A DNA stretch of 64,000 bases from Henricia sp. BOLD:AAB3569 (lineage: Eukaryota > Echinodermata > Asteroidea > Spinulosida > Echinasteridae). Where the stretch lies: the NCBI GenBank assembly GCA_037783545.1, contig JBBELK010000964.1:367417-431416 (forward strand), read 5' to 3'. Every line of letters begins with the position of its first letter. The first letter of the stretch is position 1. Position numbers and translations under genes: made by a program. The notes under the pieces are model-generated. The model had not been told where the DNA came from, made no database searches, and saw only the letters and a program-made list of their open reading frames with translations. Shown here one piece after another: positions 36,601-45,600 of the stretch.

Positions 36601-39600
36601 AAACCGAACAGCGCGCGCATTCATGACGCGCACAACGCATATACAAATTTACACTGAGCCTCATTTACGCGTGATCGCCACGCGCGTTGCTTAGAGAAAA
36701 AGCGATGTGAAGGAATTTTGAATGAAACAAAATCCATACATAGATTTTCAAGGTTTTCTGAAGCATTGATGCATTTAAGTAGCTAAAATTTCTGCAGGCT
36801 AGTTTACCAACAATCTTCCTTAGATATGCTACACTCTTATTCCACGAATCTGTAAAAAGTTTTATCTTGCAAATGATGTATTGGGCCTTTAACCATATAA
36901 ACCATCTTCAATAATTCTGACAAAAAGTGAACAAAATGCTTATACTCTCTTTCCCCACCTTTTCGTCCAAGTCTACGGCTGCATTTATTGACGTCTCCGG
37001 GGGTGTAGCTGGACTCTGAGCTCTGTCAACTGTTGTAAAGCTTGTATCGTCAATGCCATATTTCTGATTGTTGGGGTAATACAAAAAGGAAATTACCGTA
37101 AAATCCCGTGTATAAGGTGCACCTCCAACTTTTGATTTTTTGTCGTGCCACGGCAAAAGGTTCGCCTTATACACAGGTTTTTAAGGTAGTATTTCTGGAA
37201 ATACGTGAAAAGTACTTCATCTACATTCCGAGAAAACAATAAATAACAGTTTGGACAGTTAAAGGCCCTGTAGATGATCTGTTTTTGAGCGATTCTGCGA
37301 ATAAAACCATTATAAATCAAAAGAAAGACATCAACAAACTCATCCGAAGAAATGTCAGCTTTGTCAAATGTACCACGTTTAAAAAAACAATGAAAAGCCA
37401 TATGCGTTTTCCTGGTCTTGGCGGGGTGTTTCAAATATTCGTTCTCAGTGGATCGGGTATACTCTGTGGCTTGCGTCATGCACTCTGTGGCGCACATCAT
37501 ATATTGCGTGCGCGCGCGATCCATAAAAATGCATCGCGTTGGAACACGCACACGCAGTACACAGCGCCCATGCATTTTGGACCGCGTAGATGCGAACCAA
37601 AAATAAGTAAATCGTTTGCAAACGATCTAAATAATTTCAGCTTTACGTATTATTTTCTGGTAAAATTATATCATTTTGAGCGGAAACCTTTCAATGGGTA
37701 GTTGCTATTAATTCAATCTTTACTTTCAGAACTTTTCCCCTGTAAACTCGTCGATTACTTTTTGTGGTCATTGCAAATGATCCACTGGGCCTTTAAAACC
37801 ACTTCTGACTTTTTCTGTCAAATTGTTGATTAAAATTTTGGGACATTCTTGTATACCGGCTTAAACTCCACAGTGCCGTTACTTACCTTCAGCTTATGTT
37901 CCATGGCTCTCTTCTCAACATCAAAATTCCGAAGCTTCTCCTTGAGTGCTGCAATCTCTTTTTCCAGTGGAACCACGACTGAGCGCAGCATCTCTGAATC
38001 TTTTTGAGCCTGGTGAGGCAAATTAAAAAACACTCAACAAACGTCAACCCGTGAACTGCACACCGCATGCATTTTTTTCCTCGTCTGGTAAATTCCAAAA
38101 TGGACTTTCTTGTTATCGAAACTATAATACCAAGACAGAACTGTTGGTACATTATTTTTAAAATTCTACATTTAGAAAACTGTATGAGAATTTCTTTAAA
38201 AAAATGTTTAACTTGGAAAAGGCAGTTTTACAAATGTGTACAGCCACAATCATAACATCTGGTGTGGTGCCTAATCACCATTGAAATGAAACAACCAAAC
38301 TTAGGTTGAGAGAAAAGGTAGCGACTTGGAAAAGAATTTCAAAATTTATATTTTGCAACAGAAGTTGCAACAGATATCAAAAATACTTTTGTTGCAAAAA
38401 TTTATCAAGGGTTCCTATTTTATGCTTGTTAAAATGTGTCAAATTTACGTGCGGAATCGTCAATGAAAATGAATAGACAGCAACTTGTGGGTGTACACAT
38501 ATTCATCAAAATGACTCACTTTGGCTCCTGTTTTTAAAGAAAGACCGATGATTTTTTTAATTTAATGAACTTCAATTTGCAGCCAGTAGGCTGAATTACA
38601 TGGAGCTTACAAGTGTCTTCCACCTAAACATCGAGATACATAGGTGGGTGGTGCCATTGGCAGCCGACGGCCAGAGACACCAGGGAATCCCCTAACTCTT
38701 CACGAAAGAATACTCTGGGATCTTTTAACTGCGTTACACAACACACTTGACCAATGGTTTTACATCCCTTTTGAAGGATGGAGCAAGTGTGTTTAAGTAT
38801 CGAACCCGCAACCCCAAGTTTTCACCAGAGTATTGCGAGGCAGTGATCCTAACCACTCGGCCACGGTTTGCACTTATTCCATTTTAACATAATTTCCTAA
38901 GAGCCGACATTACCTTAATCATACTTCTTTCCAAGTCTTCCTCCTCTTTGGTAGGTGAGCGTTTGGGTTTGGTTTTGGGTGAAGGCTGCTGTTGGGGAGG
39001 GGGCGTTTGCTGGTCCTGTGGTGGAGGTTGTTTGTCCTCCTTCCCAGTGGATGGTACATTGGAGCCTGTCAGACTTCGCAGGGATCGCGTCATGCTGGAG
39101 AACATGCTGTCTCTGAATTTAGACAAAGTCACGCAACATTTTTTAAAATGGAACCTGAGCTTAAAGGTCATTATGTAATTTGGATTGATTTAAATGTTTC
39201 AGTGCCAGCGTTTTTTCAACATTTAACTCTAAAGTGCCAGACTTTTCGCATTTTTGGTAATGCTTTGAAAATCTGTAAAAAAAGAAATAAATAAGTTGTA
39301 ATCACCAAAATTGTTGTACATTGTTTTTGTATAGGTTCTAGAATCAATAGTATTGTTTTATTGAGTTATAAATACCAATGTTTTTCACTATCCGAATCTG
39401 AACAATACTTCCTCCGCGGAGAAGCGAGTGCATTTTTACTATGGGCGCCGCCATCTTGGCTGCTCAGACTTTGCGACCTCTTGAGGAACTCCGACCTCGT
39501 ACCTCGATGATATTGCATATTATGATAGATCAATGCACCCTCTAGCGATATTTTTAGGTCTTACATGTACGGCAGTTGGCGTTTTTAATAATAACAAAAT

Positions 39601-42600
39601 TAAAAACGAGATTTTACTGTTCGTACATGTACGACATTGGCACCTTCAGAGTAAGTACGATAGATCATACATGTACGGCCTTAGCACGGAAAGAGTTAAC
39701 ATAAAAAAAAAAATAATAAAACTATCAAAGTGTTTATAGCAACATAACAAACACCACACAAATTTAAGCTACACAGATGCATCAATGCTTTAGAAAACCT
39801 TTCAAATCCATGCTTCGATTTTTTTTTTTAAACCACATTTTTTAAAAACCACCTTCGATTCAAAGTCAAAAATTGAAGGGGAGGTCAATTTAAGGGTTAT
39901 GTGATATTTGGAAAGAGTAACTCTTATTCTATTTGATTCAAAATATTTTCTAAAACATCATTTTCAGACCAATTTTGATGATAGCTTTCTTCGTAACTCG
40001 TAAGAAATTTTGTTTGAAGATTTGTAAGATTTGTTTGAACACTACCACTTCTTGGGGAAATAGTTTTACCTTATGTGTTATAAACTCCTCAAAAAAAGTT
40101 CGGAAAGTCAAGTTTGACTAACGATTTCTCTCTTGTTACTAAATCATTTCCCTTGAATTTGGTATCATTGGAAAGCCCTGTTATTCCTCTTTACAGTGAT
40201 GTGTCATTTGTTATGTTTGGGGATGTGCAGTATAGCGGAATACAGGGGTGGGTGGAAAGTGAAATGTCACAAAATTCACTGCTATTGTCATGCAGTGCAT
40301 TCCCCTTTAGCTTGGAGGAAGGGAATGTGTCAATGGACTTTTTGACAATAGCAATTGATGCATTTTGTGACATTTCACTTTACACCATTGGAAAGCTCTT
40401 TTTCTGCTGAATTCAAAAATACCAATATCCAATTTCTGAAAATTCTTACTTTACGCTCATTTCGTCATGACAGGTCACATATTTGCGTCAGATTAGCATT
40501 CACGTTTGTTTTCGCATAAAGTATGAACTGGGTCTTACTTCTCAGTTTCTTGGCTTTTCTCAGCCAGTAGATGCTGCATGCTCTGCAGCTCGTTATTCAA
40601 GAGCTCGTTGGCTGCCAACAATTTATGCCTCTCCTGCTGGTATGTGAGAGCCGTCTCCTCCGTTGTCTGGGCAACCGCATCTGGTTGGGAATTGAAATAA
40701 AAATGATGCAAGGTCTTAATGTTTATATGGAGTAGTACAGTGGTCAAGTGGTTTCCACTTGCAAAATGCAGGTGGAAGTACCCTAAGGTTGCGGGTTCTG
40801 AACTACTTGAGCAAGGCCATTAACCCCAATTGCTCCATCCTTTGAATGGGATGTAAAGCCACAGGTACAGTGTGTAGTGTAATGCACTTAAAAGATCCCA
40901 GAGCATTCATTCGCAAAAAGAAAGGGATTCTCCCGGTACCAGCCACCTATGTACATGTATCTCAATGTTCAGGCAGTTTCTGATAATGTTAACAGCACCC
41001 TGAACACCTTTTGTGGTGAATATGTGCACTAAATATAACAACAACATTGTCATTATTATGGAGGACTAATTCGTCGCATAGCTGATGAAGTGACAAATGT
41101 GCAGTGGCTTTAAAGTTACATTTTCGTCACTTCGTCAGCTATGCAACGAATTGTAACTTTCTACAATCTTTTTAATGGACAGATTAAAAATGTTTGTTTA
41201 TGTTTACATGATTACAATCTAAAAGTGCTCCACCAAGTTATGCAAATGCACAAGTATGGTATACATTGTACTGCACACTTTACATAATACCCTAAATCTA
41301 AGACAGTTAATTAATTAGCATAATAAGTATTTAGCATATTCCACTCCACTGCCACCTCCCATTTTCGTACCGGACATGGTTTAAGTGTTTGGGTAAAAAA
41401 ATTAATTTCAATACCCCGAGGAAATCCACGCAAATCCAAGTAAGCCGGATGTTGTGTTCAGCCAACACACGCCCGAGTCATTTTGATGTAATTTAATCAA
41501 TTTGGTTATGTTATGCCGAAAAGAAACGGTTTATATACTTTCCAGAAATTGTATTGGGTTCTGTTCCTTATGACTGTCCCATTCCTACCAAAATTTCCGG
41601 CGACGATCTTATTTACCCAGCAGTTTTTCAAATTAATAACAGGGATGCATGCTGACCAATGTGAATGGAACGGATTCCCCTGTATGCTTTAAATAGCAGC
41701 CAATCACCGACGCGGACAACGGCCAGCATTACCGAGTACATGTATCACATGCATGCACGGTGTTTACAATCTGCGCGCGTTACATTCGAATGCCTGCAAT
41801 CATGCTGCAATGCACCGCCAAGCGTCCTGATTGGTCCAGCAGAGGCAACAAGATTTCTGTTGCTTGTTATCCAGCGAAATGGGGCCGGTTTCAACAGGGC
41901 CTCGATAGGCACTATCGGCGAGTGCGTTAAAGGGGCACTTTTTGAGGATGAACAATTTGGACACAACCATATTTTTTAAGACCTGTTATTGCTAGTCTTA
42001 AGACTGGTCTTAGCACTGGATTTAGCACATGCATGTAAATCATGCTTAGACTGCTTACTACAATTTGCTGCTGGATTCAACATGAAGAACTTGACTATCA
42101 CACAACCCATAAATGACCAATGTGAAACCTACCTCCAAGTATAGTCTGCAGTGTGCCCACTTCTTGTTTCCATTTGAGTTTAACCTCCTCCATCTCCTCC
42201 CTGTAGCTGGATTCTACCATGGCTGCCACGGTCTTAATCTCTTCCAGTTCCATCTTCAAGGCATCTCGTTCTGATTTTAGTTTCTCCGCCTCGTTTATCA
42301 GTTCCTCTGATTTGAATAGTGGGTTTAAATCATTCTTTGTAACCATGGAGTTTTTGGAGCTAAATAAAGTACACTCAGATTGTCAATTGAAAAGAGTCTT
42401 AATTTATAAATGTCTCAAATACTGCGTCTTTTCAATGCTTATAATGTCTTCCGATTCAAAAAGTCTTACTTCAGACAAAAGTCTGAAAAATATTATGCTT
42501 GTATCAGCTGCCATTGAAGTAGGCTTGGGCAATTCCACGCCGGAATCAAGTAGAATCGATTCCACTTTAGGAATCAAAATCGCTATTCCAGATCTTTGAG

Positions 42601-45600
42601 GAATCGATTCCCAGTAGGAACCGATTCCCTTTCAGCAACATTCAATTCCTAGTGATAACTTGCCGATTCCAGAAATTATCTAGCAATATCGTAGCCAAAA
42701 AACTTGACTTCTGCAACATTATTCAACCACTGATAATTTAGGAACGTGGGTGTGGCACAAGCCGACATCATTTTCAAGACGTTTAAGTGTTGCTCGGTGC
42801 CAAAAAGGTCGTCGTCTGCACAATGTGCAGTATCTTCAACATAAGCCTGGTTTCCATATCATTGCAACAAATGCAAACAGTACCGCAAACTAGACGTAAA
42901 CTGCAACGCAAACAGTTGTTTCTGGCGATTGTTTCTGTCGGTGTTTGCATTGCAGTTGTGTCTAGTCTGCATGTATGTGTTACGATTACGATTATATGGA
43001 AACTAGGTTTTAAACGTGCTAAGTGTTGTTTTTCCGTGAAAAATGGAATCGTGATTTTTTTTTTGGAATTGGAGTCGACTCCAAAAATGCTGGAGTAGCC
43101 CAAGCCTACAGGTTACCACTACCAGTGAAATCCTCATGTGATCCTCAAAATTATGTAACTGGTATAAGTTGGCCGTTTGTTTACCATGACAATCAAATAC
43201 AGTTTTGGGTTTTAACCTCACTTTATTCAACTTTTTTATGCTTAACCCTTAGCATGCTATTGGCGACTCAGGTCGCCATGCAGTGCATGCAGTGCATACC
43301 TACCATTTTGACCAACCCTAAATGTTTTTGATGTGATTAGAAACAAAGGAACTTTTTTCTTGACCTAATAAACTTTTTAATGGATTCCTCTTGTAAAAAG
43401 TAAAATGTATAAGCAAAAAGTACATGCATATATTTGAGGAAATTTTGAAGTATAATTTGCAGCATACGGTACCTTCTCTCATGAGAAAGATTTCCTTAAA
43501 TTTTGCCCTCTTGTGGGCAAAATCTTCCTCCTGTGTCCTCCTTTCTTGCAGGACGCTAGAGAGGCTCGATTCTAATTCTTCTACGCGCTGCCGAAGGGCC
43601 TTAACATCATCTGCACAAAAGAGAAATTTCCATTTCAAAGCATATTAACACAGGTTGTTGTTAAAGGCACGCAGGCTCGTCAGCAATAGGCGCGCGGCAA
43701 ATTCGTGCCACGAAATATGCAGCTCCATAGCAAAGGCATAGAGCTGCGTATTTCCTGGCACAAATTTGGCGCACGCACAATTTTGAGGTATAAATACCAT
43801 ACACCCTCACCACTAATTCTTCATAATATAACATAACACCCCAGGGGTCGATTTCACTAACGTTTACGATTCTTCGTAACTCGAGATGCGATGGGTTACT
43901 GCTCTGTAACTAAACTCGTGTTTCGTCCTAAGAACAATTTCAAGAAACTTGCGATGGGTTTAACGATGCGTATCTGCCATAAGCCTTTTTGAAGTATGGC
44001 TGCCTTATAGAGGGCGCCCTTTGATTTGGGTAAACAAAACCAAAATGGCCGACGCTTGTACGTACGTTTGTGCGGGTGGGTGTACGTTTACATTTTTACT
44101 GACGGCTAAAGCCGCCTTTTTAAAATTACATTTTAGTGCTTAATTACGGTAATGGACGGGTTAAAGATACTCATTTATCTACGGCACAGGATATGTGTTA
44201 ATCTGGCTGATTTAACCCAGCATTAAGGCATAAGATGCGCCTAGCCCGTGGCCTACGGTCCAACGCGCGCACGGTCATATATCAAAATGATGGACACATG
44301 CAAAGGAAACCGAGCAAAGTTGGGCTAGGCCTAGTGAAACTTAATAATTTATGCAAGCCTTGGTCTACTCTATAACGTGCTATGTTTTTGCCTGAAGCCT
44401 TAGCTTAGTAGGGCATATTTTAACTTGCTAAAGTTAAGTGTGTTATATTTTAATTTGTTTCTTTTGGCTCTTTTAATTATAGTCCAGATGAATAATGCAA
44501 ATGACAGTTTGAGTTTACAAGCAGTAGATCCTGCATGACTGGCTGAAAACCAACAATGTGCCTTATCATCATTCCTGGAAGAAATTGCAGCTTTTTCCAA
44601 ATTAACTTGTTATTAATAGTTAAATCTTGTATTACCAATCTTGAAAAAGAAGAAGAAAGAGTTGGGACCCAAATTTGTCCTTGTTATAAGCATTACTTTG
44701 TATTAACAGTGCTCTTATAATCAGTGTTAGACTATTTGTATGTAGTTTTCTCGACACAGGCTCTCAATTAATCACCGTTTTTAAGAATTTACCACTCGAT
44801 AGTACCATTAACTATGCATGTATAGATGCTCTAAAAATCACTCCATCTTAAGCTTCCATGTTATGGTACGGTAACAACTCTGATAAGAGAACTGCTCATT
44901 GAACATTCTGCTCATAATGAAGAAAATATCCTATTCTCCATCGTGTTCATTCCTAATTATTCATAAAGCTTGACTATGCAAGTTGTGAAACACTAAAAAA
45001 TACAGCTATAGTACATGAAATTTTGTTTTGGCCATGGACAAATGAGTGTAAATAAAAAGGCCAAGTGAAACAAGATAACTTGAAGCCGCACGACACTGAG
45101 TTTATTCAGTGGCAAATCTGAAAATACAGATGTCAAAACTGTCAAAGAACTTTACATGTGAACTTCCAGAAACCACGGGTAAGAATTGATAACTTGACCA
45201 TATTGTTTTAGACCTTGGAAAGAATTCCATACTCGGCCCGTCACATTTTCTAAAGTGCAAATGAAAAGAACAAATTTTGGAGGGGGGAAAAGTGAAGATT
45301 TTACGAGGAAAAACTAAGAAATCTTCCGAGATGTCTTATACGTTTAGTGCAGGAGGGTTTATGTGACGTCCGACTCGTAAATTCTTTCCAAAATATTAAT
45401 GGTTAAATTATCCATTCTTACCCTATCGGACTTTAGAAACGTGCGTGAACGAATCAGCATTTTTTGAAGTACGACGTTTTTCACGTATGCTAGGCAAAAC
45501 AATAACGAAAACGATCAAAATCTGCCACAAACAGACCAAAAGTTGTTCTTATACAATAGAAAATTATCCTATTTCCAAAACCACGTACAATATTGGTCGT

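Noticed and set aside
12644..37799. Recurring open frames (for example MAGCFKYSFSV..., MKHPAKTRKTH..., MQTIYLFLVRIY...) in five places and both orientations
   Set aside because: All fall inside family E. Both strands are open and copies carry frame-breaking indels, so this is repeat sequence, not a protein family.
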